This document shows, piece after piece, positions 12,406 through 25,037 of a stretch of DNA of 64,000 bases. The DNA is from Cranoglanis bouderius. Taxonomy: Eukaryota > Chordata > Actinopteri > Siluriformes > Cranoglanididae. Every line of letters begins with the position of its first letter. Position 1 is the first letter of the stretch. The DNA is taken from the NCBI GenBank assembly GCA_023630585.1, contig CM042544.1, positions 22,822,256 to 22,886,255 of the forward strand, read 5' to 3'. A program made the position numbers and the translations under genes. The notes beneath the pieces are model-generated. The model ran no database searches. It worked only from the letters and a program-made list of their open reading frames with translations, and was not told the DNA's origin.

Positions 12406-13465
12406 CAGTGGTGGAAGTGTACAAAACACACTGACCTGAGTTAAAATACTGATACTGTACTAATCATTTACTTGAGTAAAAGTAAAAAGTAGCGATCATG
12501 AACATGACTCAAGGAAGAATAAATAAGTTGTCTGGTGAAAAACTACTTGAGTATTTACTTCACAGGTCACTTTTTACATGTCTACAATTGACACAACTAA
12601 TCCAAAAATGTTAAATATCTGAGAAAAGCATTTTTTGAACAATTATCTAGCCAAGTGAGCTATCCTGACATGAACACCACCTTCACTATCAACAGTATAT
12701 GAATAAAGGTAATGTTAGCTGGCTCAATGCTGTGTGGGTTTTAGCAGTTTGCTAGGTTCATTAGCTAGCTAGCTATATTTCTAGCTACATAGTTAGCTAT
12801 CTAGTGAAGATCCCCCTTACACATTGTCCTGAGTGCCACCTCTAGGCTGTAGCACCACTTAGATATAGTTAACACAAAAGGCAATTGCTACCAAACGTTA
12901 ATGTGGCATCTTAAGTTTAATACAGAGCGTTCATACTGTAAAGCATCAAAAGATCTGACTAACCTAGCTCACTCAGCTAGCTAATGACTTACCTGAATAA
13001 TTTCATGCAAGTTAGATGTTGAGCTGTGAAATGACAATGGTTTTGGTTATCAGGGTGTTTCCTTTAAAGCATTTAAGACTGAAGGTACCTGATAAATCGT
13101 TCCAGGTAAGCTCAACTGTCTCCTCTGTCTCAGACACTGCTGCTGCTGACTAAGCATTTGGTTTAGTGTAGATGTTTGGCAGGAAATTCTTTTATTTCGA
13201 TTAATTCTTAAAGCTTTAGTACTAAATTATTTAAAAGTTGCACATATTGTCTTTTATTAAGCTTACTGTCTTCTCGGGTTAAACTCTGTAACTGTAATAA
13301 CAAATGAATTTGAATATTTTATTAAAAAAAAAAAAAAACCTCAAGCGAAAGCAAAAATACTATGATTTAATTACAAAACAAAAAACAAACAAACAACTAC
13401 CATTACAGTGAACCATGTACTCAGGTACTGTAATTGTACATTTAGTATGTCAGTTTCCACCTCTG
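12406..13465. mobile_element. Non-autonomous hAT-type element with 8-bp TSD
   Basis: The ends are CAGTGGTGGAAGTGT... on the left and, on the reverse strand, CAGAGGTGGAAACTG..., typical of fish hAT termini. The flanks at 12398-12405 and 13466-13473 are both CCTATTAA, a perfect 8-bp target duplication, which is diagnostic of hAT-type insertion. The 1060-bp interior, with TAGCTAGCTAGC runs, has no transposase. Confidence 0.85.
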
Positions 13466-13473
13466 CCTATTAA

Positions 13474-15705
13474 TGAGAGCATAACCTTATTTTATCTTTA
13501 TCTGAAAAGATATCACTTTTTTTTTTTTGTAAAGTAAGCAACCAACCAACATAGAAACTACCGCTGATCACTTTACTCTTGAAAATGTTTCTTCTTTATT
13601 CTTCCTGTGAAACTGCTTCGTGTTAATTTTTTCGAAACCTTGTGAGTAAAAGATTGGTTGTTTGTTTTTTTAATCAAACACTACATAATATTATTTATTG
13701 AACATTGCTATGTTATATAGTTTTCTATGGATTATATCCATTGACTGGCAAACCATATGTCATGCAAAGACATTACAAAGAATGAAACTGATTTCTACAT
13801 AATGCCTTGCACTTACTATTCTCACATGCTGGGCTGCTACAATGTGTATAGCACACCACATGGGAATGTGTAATGGAGCAATGAATGGATAATACATTAA
13901 GGAGGGGACTGAGTCACTGTACTCTATATTTAGACAGTGTCAGAGCTAATTGGAAATGTATGACCCAATTTGAAAGTGAGCTAAGGTTTAAGTGTAGTAA
14001 TGTGTCAAATTTAGGGATTTTATTCTGTAAGAAGTAAAGTGTATTGTCTGAGGTAGAGGGTTCAGATTCAGTGGAGAACATGAAATATCTCTGTTGATCC
14101 ATGAATGGTCTGCTCAGTCTAACGGCTCAGGTTTTCCATGTTTAATGGGTTTCATGTTTCATCTAGGAAGTAGCTTTGTGAGTAGTGCAGATCTCCCAAG
14201 GCTTCGATATTATAATGGATCAGAGACTTTGAATTATTACATAGCTAAATATAGAAAGAAACAGAAATATTGTTTACAATTGTACACAGAAATAGGTAAG
14301 ACATCTAAAAAGCTTCTCTTTTCTGTTCACTCAGCACACTTCACTCGAGTGTGTTCACTGGAGGAAGGACTTTAGCATGCAAAACAACAAGCAAGAAGCA
14401 TCCAGTCTCTAATTTGCATAAGCTCCTGAATAGGCAAAGACGTTTATTGGCACCTAGAGCCGTGCACAGTGCCAGTGAGTCAGTCACATTCTCTTCTGAA
14501 GGTTTTCACGGGAAAGAATTAGCAAAAATGAGCGTTGTGAAACTGCAGTGAAATGCATAACCTAATGTAGTTAATTAATACAATGCTCAGAATAGACATA
14601 ATTTAAATTGATATATTTGGATGACTGTAATTTTAAAAGGATAACTGTAGTCTTTTTCCTGCTGGTTCAACTTTTAAATCCTTTATGTATACATAAATTA
14701 TTTGAAGGAATGAGACAATACTGTATATGATGGGAAAGGATAAGTGGTTCAGAGAGGTCTTGTTTCAACTATAATCCAGCATTGTGCCAGAGTGCTGGAA
14801 CTGAATCTGGTATAACTGGTACTACCAGCAAATAAAGGTACATGACATGCAGAACAATGCGGTGACTCCCAAACACCGATCTATCTTTTCCCCACAGCAT
14901 TTATATTTGAAAAGTCCAATACACTGTCTAGTCAGTTAATCATTTAATAATGCAGATGTAAGCATTGCTTTATGGACATTACTTGTGTCTCGAGTTCTTG
15001 TGATTAATGCAAGCTAGATAAGCATCTGTGTATAGATAAAGTTATATTAGGTTATTACTGTACTGCAAGTCTAGTTTACACTACAGTCTGGTGTAGTCAA
15101 CACTGGAGAATAAACATTTCAGGTTCCAGTTCAGATACATTGTGGAGCTATGCTGGGAAATGTTTGTTTGGTCTTCACTGTACCAGACAGTAAATCAATC
15201 TTTCACACATCACTGATTCTTTGTGAAGGCAGAGCTAAAAAAACAAAAAACAAAACAAAGACAAGAATCCAAGAATCAATTTACTCAATGATGTAATGAA
15301 TTCATACCAAAATAAACTTTTCAGAAAAGAAACGAAAATCAAAATGTTATTGTTCTGGTATTAAAATTGGATAGAAGTTATACCTTGGCATAGTGGTGAT
15401 GATAATAATGAAGATGCAACACAGTTTCTCACTGTTTTATGTATTTAAAGAGTTTACAGTATAGAGAATAATTAAGTTTTGTGCACATTAAAGGCTTTAC
15501 TGCATCATGTATCTTTGTCATATAATAATCAGAGGATATTTTTATAATTTTTTAATGCCACAACTGACAAACAAGGATTACTTAGAAAATTTAGTCATCA
15601 TTTTATAGTTGTAGATAAATTCAAACATTCAAAAGAAATCAAAAATTTGTTTTAATAACATTAAAATTATATGAGTGACATTCTCACTTACATCACCACC
15701 ACCAC

Positions 15706-15706
<1 letters not shown>
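13474..15706. other. Intergenic, no gene seen
   Basis: AT-rich sequence with short unsupported frames, the longest being 93 codons at 14094-14375 with no recognisable domain. Confidence 0.55.

Positions 15707-15775
<69 letters not shown>
15707..15775. repeat. (AT)n microsatellite
   Basis: About 34 uninterrupted AT units. Confidence 0.95.
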
Positions 15776-15778
<3 letters not shown>

Positions 15779-15893
15779 TTACTACTGTTTACTGATCTTT
15801 ACGGTATTTTTTTTTAAATGTAGAAACATTTAATTTATAATTTATATTAATTTATAATTATCTTACCAACATATTTAACATACAAGGACTACT

Positions 15894-16853
15894 GACTGGG
15901 GTCTCTGGGGACCCCAAGAATAAACTACTGTAATAAACAACCATCATAGTAAAAATTATCTGAAAAAAAAAAAAAAAAAAGATTATTATTATTTTAGGAA
16001 AGTTATAGTTAATTTGCATATTGTGTAAAACAAAAATATATACTTTTCTTTAATACAAATTGCAGCTTTTATACCAAGTACAATTCACATTAGTACTTAA
16101 AATCTTATTTACCATCCTTTGATTCTGGTATCATTTAGTTTTCAGTAATACATTATTTGTGTTATATTTATATGGTGAAACCAACCGGGGTCATTTTGAC
16201 CCCAATATAAAATAATTCAAATAAACCCACAGTCATTCAAACTTCAACAGTTTTTTATTTTATTTGTCTTTCAATACAAAAGTAGATAGAGATCTTGATC
16301 TCAGTGTGGCCCCCTGTCAAAATAAAGGTTGAATAAATGTAATTCTCAATTTGTACATAATATAAAATGAATGGTGTTTACATTGAACTATGAACACCAC
16401 ACGCTACAGGCAGTTATAGCACACAATTTGCTCAGGGCAGACTGGCATGTGACAGGAGGAGCAAACATTTGCTACCTTCCTACTCGAATAGGCTACACCT
16501 ATTTCGAGTAGATTTGTGTCTGCTGCATCCGTATCTGTCTCCTTCAAAATGACTGACAGGTTGCTCCTACCCCCCTGATAGTTTGTGATACTTTCAATTA
16601 TGACCTATGGGAAACATGAACTCAATAGTTCCATTTATTAAAACTGCGTAGGCAGAATTGAGTGCTTTTGACTGGGGTCCCCCAGGATCCCAACACACTG
16701 GTATTTTTAATACTAATTAAAACAGAAACTGAATTATATGGAGCCACTGGGAACAAACTGATTGACAAAGTCATGAAAAATTGGAATGATAGAATAAAGT
16801 AGCTGTGAGATATGACAAAAAGCACACCTCAGGGGTCTGCGGGTACCCCAGTC
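15894..16853. mobile_element. Possible TIR element with GACTGGGGT ends
   Basis: The left end reads GACTGGGGTCTCTGGGG and the reverse strand of the right end reads GACTGGGGTACCCGCAGACC. Internal copies of related GGGGTC motifs occur near 16190 and 16671. This suggests a degenerate, possibly piggyBac-like non-autonomous transposon of about 960 bp. No clear target duplication was found and the superfamily is a guess. Confidence 0.4.
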
Positions 16854-16918
16854 GGTAGGTAGGATGAGGGATGTATATATAAACTTTGTGAAACAACGGC
16901 CTGGCAGGTTAGTAATTT

Positions 16919-16921
16919 AAA

Positions 16922-16960
<39 letters not shown>
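16919..16960. repeat. A-run plus (TA)n microsatellite
   Basis: A12 followed by about 15 TA units, shortly before the f3 promoter. Confidence 0.9.
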
Positions 16961-16963
<3 letters not shown>

Positions 16964-17040
16964 GTGCATATCATGTGGAGTATTATTAACCATTGGATTA
17001 AAGTCACTTATCATATGGAAAAATCCCTGGAAGAAGTCTC

Positions 17041-17284
17041 AGCTGAAAGCAGGGGCGGATGACCTTATATGGTCAACACGTACGTGCCTATGACAGAGCT
17101 TAACTCCCAGATTTATAATCAGCGGCAGCGACGACCACATTTATTACTTACCGGAATAATCCGACCTTACATCTCCAGGACAGTGTGAATCCCATGACAG
17201 GAATTTCGTCTCCTTACAGTTACACTTACAGTTTGAATTGATTCATATTAGCATTTTTTATAACCTTAACCTTGCGGGACTACA
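17041..17284 (+). promoter_or_regulatory. Probable f3 promoter / 5'UTR
   Basis: This segment precedes the f3 start codon and is more GC-rich than the sequence on either side. It contains a GC box (GGGGCGG, 17052-17058). The transcription start site is not determinable. The assignment rests mainly on position. Confidence 0.35.
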
Positions 17285-20200
17285 ATGAAGAGCACGCGAG
17301 CGGAGAAACACTGGCGCTTTGTGGGTGTGTGGCTGCTCTGCTTTCTGAACGCTTCAGTTTCAGGTGAGTCCCAGTTAGATGTGCTTCATAAGTAGACATT
17401 ATGGCTGTTTCTTTTTTTTTTTAAATTCATATCTTTACTGAATATTTCGTATATGTCTGATTTGACGGTTTTCACTCGGCCAGTCATAATGTCCGGTTTT
17501 GTTTAGTATCATTTTTGTTTCCGTGTACAGGCTCTTTCCCTAAGGCTCAGGACGTCACTTGGGTTTCTTTCAATTTTAAGACGTTATTAACGTGGAGCCC
17601 GAAACCAACCGACTATTCCTACACTGTGGAATACTCAAAGTAAGAAAGCCACACACGCTATAAGTTTTACGAGCTGTGTACCTACTGATTTATTTGTAAA
17701 AATGGTTCTACATATTCTGACTGTGTGTATGACTAACATGTAGATCATATCACTTTTATCACTGCAGTCATATGTTTATGACTGAAGGTAAATTAAGGAC
17801 CCAGTAAGCACATAAATGTTCATTACTGGATCAGTCTCTCTTGACTTAAATTGGCCCATTTAAATACACTGATACTATGTTCATTCATTGGAAATTGGTC
17901 CTGGTCCACCTTGTTTTGGTCCTTAAATATAGGGTGTCCCAAAAGAATCCATACCTAGTAGACTATGTATTCCAGCACCACGTCGGTTATGCCTTCTTCA
18001 GTTGATATTCGTGGACGTCCACTTCTCGGTTGGTCCGCAACACTTCCAGTCTTTCTGGATTTGTTAATAAGTTTTGAGGGTCGTCTGTGACGTGCCTGCC
18101 ATGTTTCCTTTTAAAGTCCATCGCAACCTTGCGACAGCTTCCCGATCCAGCCATGGGAATGATTCCAATACGTTCTTCTTTTGTCAAAGGCATTCTTAAA
18201 GGCTAGTTGAGGGGGAAAACATACTATAAATTAGGTATGAACAATTTTGAAAGACGTTTTGCTAAAAAGTGTTAATTTCCCCTGTGTACGGAGACTTTTG
18301 GGACACTTCTTTGGCATTGGTTGTGCAGCCAGTAGTGTTGCTGCCACACAGCTCCAGGGTCCCTGGTTTGATCCTGAGTTCAGGTTACTCTCTGTGTGGG
18401 CTTGCTGTGCATGTTCTCCTCATGTTTATGGGGTTTTGTCCCACATGCCGAAAACATGCCAGCAGGTGGACTGGCTGTGTTTAGTTGCTCCTAGACAAAG
18501 TGCGTGAATGGTGTCCTGTGATGGACTGGCTTCTCATTCAGGGTGTGTCCAGTGTTCCTGGGATGACCTCAGATCCACCAAAACCCTGACCAGGATAAAG
18601 TGGTTACCCAAGATGAATTATTTAAGATTAAAGTTTAAAACCTTTTTATTGTGGCCGAAATGTAGTCATGCCGTTAACAATGTCAAAGGTGCCATTTTTA
18701 CGTCTTTGAAAAGTCTTTGTGCTTACTGGGGACAGGCAAACCTGTTACTGCTATATAAATAGTCTTTTTAAGAGGGACCTTTTTTTTTTATTTATTTTTT
18801 TTTACATGTTTTAAATATAATTTTATGGTACTATTGCTTTAACTGTTAATTTAACCCCATAAACCTCCAAGAATCAGTGATAACATTCCACAGTCCTTTA
18901 ATGAATTTTACTGTAGTTTCTGCATTATGCATAGTAGTTACTGAATAATATGATTTTTAATGAATAACTAAATAATAAGTTGAGACCTTAGTTAAAGGAG
19001 TAATTAGCACCATACAAGCTGATGGTGAAAATTAAGCTACATACATACTATGTTAGCACTTTTGATCAACGTTTCAGCATTAGTGCTTGGTGTATAAGTA
19101 CTGCAAAAATCCACACCCTTTGCATGTTTCAGCATGCTTCAGTTACTTGAAAGCTTTTGTGTGATGGCTTTATAACTTGGCTCAATATAATGCTTCCAGA
19201 CTTGGTGAGGACAATCATAGGTCCCCTCATTGCATTCAGATGAGTGAAACCGAATGCGATCTCACAGCTGAACTCACAGATCTGAAAAGCAAGTACGGAG
19301 CAGACGTTCTGTCAGAACCTTTACGTAACGTGCCCTCTGATCTCATCGAGTTCCCCCGCACAGCATCTGCTCAGTTCTGCCCCTATCAAGACAGTAAGTT
19401 TATGTAAAATCTGCATTTCATTCCATATAGTTTATGTTGTTTATTAGTGAAAAAGGATGAGCCATTCTTGAATTCTCATTTGTGGCCTATTTTTGTCTAG
19501 CTGTCATCGGCAGTCCCAATTTTAAGATTGAGGTAAACAAGGACGAACGGAAGACAACCCTCTACATAGAAGATATCCCAACAGCAGTCCTTGATGCACA
19601 GAAGCAGACCAGAACGATTCAGGATATCTTTAAAAATGATTTGCAGTACAAGGTCATTTACAATAAAGCCAAGAGCTCTGGAAAGGTAAGGGATGACTAT
19701 TATACCTTAGATACCTGTAAATACAGTAATCTATGTGTATAGGTTTATGGTGTGTCTTTAAAGCTGCGCCTAGTTATACAAAGTTTTACTGTTTAAACCT
19801 TATTTCTGATATCTGATAACGTTACTGTGGTGTGCAGGAGCAGCGAAGCAGCTCTAGCACATGTATGAGTTTATTTCAAACTTACATACTAAATTTATGC
19901 CACATTATATTAAATTGTCAGCAGATCCTTATTCTAAGATTTAAAACTGGACCAGTTTTCTATAACTCCATAACTGCTGTTATATACACATTACACATCA
20001 GTTAAAGTAAAACCCTCCTTAGAACTATAAAATAGTGACAGGGTAGTTCATATAATTAACTGATTTTAACACAAGGTATTTTCTGCATTAATAAGAAGGT
20101 TTTTGACTGCAAAGAGGAAAGAAAGATTTGCTATGCTTTCCCATATCTGTTTGCAAGCTGCATAATTAACATGGGAAATAGTTTAATTAAAACTTCAGGA

Positions 20201-21427
20201 ACCTGGTTATTTTTGCCTGGTCCAGGTCAAACTTGCAGTCGTGTTGGAATCTCATATACGGACCTATTTTGACCTTTATCTGTTTTGTTAATGCAGTGTA
20301 ATTTAAAAATGAGCCTGAAAGTGTCGTCTACAGCTACATCTGTTGTAAATTAAAACAAGTGTTTATACAGTTCAGTGTATAAAAAATGCAATGTGTTTTC
20401 CCGCTCAGAAAACGAAGACAAGTACGAGCAATCAGATAGAGCTGACTGATCTGGACAGAGGAGAGAGTTACTGCTTCACTGTGCAAGTCGTCATTCCCTC
20501 CCGGAGCATTAACAAACAGCTTGGAGAGTCTAGTCAGGTTCAGTGCTCTCCAGCAGGGGACATACCTTTTTTATATGGTAAGCTCTTATTGTACAGAGGT
20601 ACAATATGTACCTCTCAAAATATTTGGTGGCAGTTAACATGCATCCTGGAATGCAATCCTTTTCACAAGAGTTGAAGGCATATTCATTACACTACTCTAT
20701 TGTAGCAAAGAAATAATTCTCAGAAGGTTTACCTCACGTTTTGTAAAGGCTGGCATTGTGGTTTAAGTCTTATGCTCAGTTTGTGGGGAAAAAAGAGATT
20801 TAAATTAATTTTTAAATGTTAAAAATCGTTTATATCACAAGTATGTTAAAATAAATGTTACAGCTGTATTACTCCAAAGGTTTTATAGTCTGCTTTTTAC
20901 TCTCTCTGCTAATTTAAAATGCCGACATTAACCCAAGCAACAGCAATATTGATCTAATCAGCAAATGTACAGCATATGTTGGATAGGGTTGCTGGTGGTC
21001 TGTCAGGTAGACAGCCAAACCAATCCAAGATTTAAGATTTTTTTTTGTACAAAAATACAACATTTATATGTATGTTATTATCAGTAGCCTCCAAATACAG
21101 GGTGCAGTGGTATCTCAACTGTTAAGGCTCTGGGTTACTGATCAGAAAGCTGTATCCTGGCTTCCTAACAAGCTGGGATATGCAAACAGAAGAATTTCAC
21201 TGTGCTGTTATGTATAAGTACAAATAAGGGCTTCTTCTTTTAAAGACATTTCACCAATCTTCTTCATTTCCTTCCTTTTAGATTATAGCACTGCAGTGAT
21301 TGCTGGAGGTATCCTGACCATCATTGTCATAATATCAGCGGTGATTGCTGTCATAGTTATTTGCTGCAAACGACAACAGGAACCAAAGAATAGAGGAAAA
21401 GAGGGAGTACCTTTAAATAGTGTTTGA
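17285..21427 (+). CDS. f3: Tissue factor (coagulation factor III)
   Basis: Cell-surface receptor and cofactor for factor VIIa that starts the extrinsic clotting cascade. Six coding exons join in frame with GT-AG borders: 17285-17363, 17531-17639, 19200-19393, 19501-19685, 20409-20577, 21282-21427, giving 293 aa (human 295). Exon 1 encodes a signal peptide. Exons 2-5 encode two fibronectin type III modules with the two expected disulfide pairs (HC...EC in exon 3; YCF...QCS in exon 5) and the SSGKKT lysine pair that in human helps bind macromolecular substrate. Exon 6 encodes a hydrophobic membrane helix, a CCK juxtamembrane site (possible palmitoylation) and a short tail. The AT-rich 3'UTR has ATTTA-like runs, consistent with unstable mRNA. 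It lies tail-to-tail with acp5. Which teleost paralogue (f3a or f3b) this is cannot be told here. Confidence 0.93.
17929..18240 (-). mobile_element. Mariner-like transposon fragment in f3 intron 2
   Basis: Starts with TATAGGGTGTCCCAAAAG, a typical mariner-family terminus. The reverse strand encodes a 68-codon fragment (18193-17987, MPLTKEERIGII...) resembling the N-terminal helix-turn-helix of mariner-type transposases (MAGSGSCRKVAMDF). The catalytic domain is missing. The right boundary is uncertain. Confidence 0.55.
18316..18612 (+). mobile_element. tRNA-derived SINE-like repeat in f3 intron 2
   Basis: The head resembles a pol III promoter (A-box-like AGTAGTGTTGCTG; B-box-like GGTTTGATCC at about 18366-18375). 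It is followed by a body ending CCAAAACCCTGACCAGGATAAAG, a pattern common in teleost SINE/LINE-tail repeats. Family name not certain. Confidence 0.5.
21096..21240 (+). mobile_element. Short SINE-like fragment in f3 intron 5
   Basis: The sequence GGTATCTCAACTGTTAAGG followed by a TACTGATCAGAAAG-type segment resembles the head of the teleost tRNA-SINE seen more completely at 24232-24400. Degenerate. Confidence 0.4.
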
Positions 21428-21981
21428 TAACTTCTCTGAACACAGAACCTCACACTCATGGGAACATATGGTACAAAACTGGACTCACCCTTTCAAAGCA
21501 TCCTTGTTGCAGCATTACAGTGTAAAACACTGTAATTCATTTAGTTTCTGTGAAACTAAACAAGGTAGACATTACACATAGGATTTACTACCTAACAGAT
21601 GTCTGCAGATGTTCCGGCTCTTTTTTTCCATCAGTACATTCAACACTGGGATTATCTACTGGTTTTTTTTTTTATGTTTCATAAGCACTACCTTTTTGTA
21701 ACAACAGTACTACTTTTATAATAGATATTTTATTTTTCTAGTTTTACAAAAGTTATATGTATATTAGTTTATAGTAAAATCATATTTATTGTTTTGCAGT
21801 TTACTGATTTAATAGATGTAAAACTTAACTTAAAATTTTAAAAACGGAGAGCATTGCATTACATTACATTACAATACATACATACATCTTTAGTTAGACA
21901 ACTGGAGAAAATATCCATGGACGCTAAACAGCCACAGGTTTATAGAAATATGAACTCTATGGAAAAAGGTACAAAACTTCA

Positions 21982-21987
21982 AATAAA
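21982..21987 (+). terminator. Candidate f3 polyadenylation signal
   Basis: AATAAA about 555 bp after the f3 stop, followed by a T/GT-rich stretch (22010-22035). It is the only canonical signal well placed before the convergent acp5 gene. Confidence 0.45.
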
Positions 21988-22350
21988 TTCTCTAAGTTCA
22001 TGTAGATCTGTGCGTTTGTTGTTCTTTTTACTGTTTCAGTTATACATACCAGCATACAGACACTGAGATTCTGACTGGTGAACAATTTCATCATTATTGT
22101 CTTTCATTGTGCTTAACTGGACATCAATGTGATGGATGTCAAAAATTGAAGGATGTCTCACAATGATGTGACAGGAAAAACTTCATTTTTAAATGAAATG
22201 TGGATTAAAAAAAAAAATCAACTGAGAAAACATACCCTTACAATATATTATTAGATTATTAGATGCATTGAGGCTAGTTAAAATAAAATAGACTCAGTTT
22301 TGATTCGATTAACTCAGAGCAACTTTCATTATTTAGCCTCCTTTAGTCTG

Positions 22351-25037
22351 TCATATTGTGCGTTTAGGAAAAGAGGTCTGATACACACACTTCCCGTCTA
22401 ACTGCAGGTAACTAATTGACATTTTGCTCTCTGTCACCTCAAAGTATACAAAACCACCTAAAGTGTCATTCACGGGACTAGAAAACAGTTGCCAAGATGA
22501 TGGGAAGCTCTTCCTGTGGTGAGTGGAGTTGTTCAGGACATCCCCGCTCCCACTGACAACAAATGAACTTCCATCCTCTTCTCTAATAAACTAATGAAAG
22601 ATGAAAGAAAGATATTATAAACAGTGCTCCACTTTAATGTGAATTACATGTGATTAAAAAAAAGGTGTTCACCTGTAAATTATGGTCATGACCACTCAGA
22701 TATAAAGTGACGTTGTACTTCTTCAGCAGTGGTCTCAGCTTCTCTACCAGACAGTGAGTAGGACCATGGTGACCGATGGACCACACAGGGTAGTGGCCAG
22801 CCACCACCACATATTCAGACCTAAGAATAACAGATCAGAAAGATGTTGTTTTTTTTTAAAAATAATCATTTTCAGTTCTGAGTCATCCAGATATTTTAAT
22901 TACCTGGGACTAGCAGGTCAGAGTAACAGAACATGTTTAAACTTACAACTGAGGTAAAACTGTTGAAGTCTTCAAGATATACCAATTAAAATTGCTTTGA
23001 GTTACGCAAGTCTCGGATTCTATTTACTCTGAGTATTTACTCACAACTATGACTACAGATTTGTTGGGAGTGATGGTAATGTTGAGTACTATACATTTTT
23101 GGGAAATCAGATACGGTTGCTTGTCTGGACACTGTGCTATTCGGTCACAATTTGTCCTCAGGAATGCTTGTGTGGATGTGGGTACGGAGAGGAGTGTGTC
23201 AGGTTAGGCCTTATAAAAACATGCTTCAAAGTCCTCACATTCCTATTAAAGGATTCATACCACTTTTGTTAAAGAAAAACTCTTTCAGCTCAGTCATCAC
23301 ATTTCCCACCAGTCTGTGGTTTATCCTAGACTTGATTTTGTGTCTTGAGCTGTGCTTTAACTTGTGTTTGTTCAGTTAAATGTAAATGTCCGGTTTCATT
23401 CAGAACTGGCAAATCTTACTTGGTGTTTTGCAGTGTCTTCTTGATCCATTCAAATTGTTGTTCTGCAAGGGTGAGGTCTTCTGGTCCTTTGGGCTGGTCT
23501 CCTTCATAAGTGTTCCCACACAGGACCACCGTGTCTATCATCAGGACTGTCATGGAGACGTTGGTGTGAGGAACCTTAAATTGCAGCTCATAATAGAGCT
23601 CAGGGAAGTGCCTATGGATTGAACAAACATCACATTAAAGTAGAAATTTGGTTGGGCAACCACACAGAGTGTAATATGTTGTGATACCATAGCTGAGAAA
23701 GTTTAATCACTGGACACACTCACCACCTCTCTGATCTGGTTGAATAGGCAATCTGAGCGGACATGTTTCCCAAGTGATCATGATTTCCTGCCACCAAATA
23801 CCATGGAACAGCAATCAGAGCTGGATGAGAGAACACACGCTCAAATGTAGCCTGAAAGCAGAAAGAGTGAAATTCAAACCCAAGACTCTGGAAGTGCTTG
23901 CCTTGCTACTGAACTGAACAAAAGGGGAAAAATTAATGGTGACTTTGAAATAGTTCAATTGTTTCATGTAACACTACTTCCACCAGATGGCGTGTTTAAC
24001 GTACTTTTGTTAGCAGAATGTCACAAGTGTGTTTATTAACCGCCATTGAGTGCTGTCCTGCCTATAGTTACTCTAAATAACTCATACCTTTTTGACTACA
24101 TCTTTCAAAATATGAAAAATTGTTACAGAGAATCTAATTGTAACAGCAAAAATTTGAAATGATTTCTGTTCACAATCAATCTACAATTACATATTTGGCA
24201 ATGAGAAAAAATTCAATCCAAGCATAGGGCAATGGTGGCTCAATGTCTAGGGCTCTGGACTACTGATAGGAAGATTGTTATTTCAAATCCCAGCACCACC
24301 AAGCTGTCACTGTTGGTCCTTGAGGAAGGCCCTTAACCCTCATCTGCTTGGTTGTAATTCACTTTGGATAAAAGGGTTTGCCAACAGAATAAATGTAAAT
24401 GCAAGGATACTGCTGAGAGTTAAGGGGCCTTGCTCAAGCATCATCAACATCTGCCAAATGGTCTTAGGATTTGACTGTACAACCTTCCAGTCATTATCAC
24501 AGAACCTTAATCACTGAGCTGCAACTGCATCTAACAGACCACATTCACAGTCAAAGTCACAGAATGGTACACGTTTCCACCATATCTCCAGTCATAAACG
24601 ATGACAACAGACCTTGAAGCGTATATCATCGATGTCCTTGACTCCACTGTAATAAAAGTGATCTCCCAAACTCAAGACAAAGTCCAAGCCCACACTTTCA
24701 GCAACTGTACCCAGTTCCTGAGCTATCCTCTGCTCATGAGCTGTGTAGAAAGGAGAAAAAGGAATGCCACCCCAGTCTCCAATACCAACAAAACGCAGAG
24801 AGCCTTAAGAGACACAACAGGCAAAAAGACATGAAGACCTGCTACACAGACACAAACTGAGGAATGAAACTGTTTGATCACACATTTGAAATGAAGTTAA
24901 ATCAGACTATGTAAAATTATAAAACTGTACAAAACTAGTATTTAGAAAGAGATAAGCTGCGTACTGTGTTCCTGAGCTTGACATGGCCCGTAGACTGTCT
25001 GTAGAACGACCAGGAGCAGTGCAGCCAGGCAGGTCAT
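22351..25037 (-). CDS. acp5: Tartrate-resistant acid phosphatase type 5
   Basis: Secreted/lysosomal purple acid phosphatase, in vertebrates an osteoclast and macrophage enzyme with a binuclear iron centre. Six coding exons on the minus strand join in frame: 25037-24965, 24803-24613, 23851-23724, 23611-23420, 22820-22673, 22590-22351, giving 323 aa (human 325). A signal peptide (MTCLAALLLVVLQTVYG) leads the protein. Metal-site motifs appear in order: GIGDWGG, LGDHFYYSGV (aspartate and tyrosine ligands), AGNHDHLG, VAGHYPVWS and SGHDHNLQ, so the active site looks complete. A second in-frame ATG lies 39 bp upstream (25076); the shorter start is preferred because it puts the signal peptide at the N-terminus. 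A non-coding first exon probably ends near 25438. The next gene, abcd3, is on the same strand upstream. Zebrafish-type a/b paralogue status is unknown. Confidence 0.92.
23980..23991 (+). promoter_or_regulatory. CTCF-type core motif (forward)
   Basis: CCACCAGATGGC matches the CTCF core CCASYAGRKGGC at all 12 positions. It lies in acp5 intron 2, upstream (on the + strand) of four reverse-oriented motifs in the window. No binding data can be inferred. Confidence 0.4.
24232..24400 (+). mobile_element. tRNA-derived SINE in acp5 intron 2
   Basis: A-box-like TGGCTCAATGTCTAGGG and B-box-like ATTTCAAATCCC are followed by CTTGAGGAAGGCCCTTAACCC and a tail with TGGATAAAAGGGTTTGCC, the hallmark parts of a widespread teleost tRNA SINE. 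It lies opposite to acp5 transcription. Confidence 0.6.

Noticed and set aside
18247..18507. 86-codon frame in f3 intron 2
   Set aside because: It lies within the SINE-like repeat 18316-18612 and has no homologue that I recognise.
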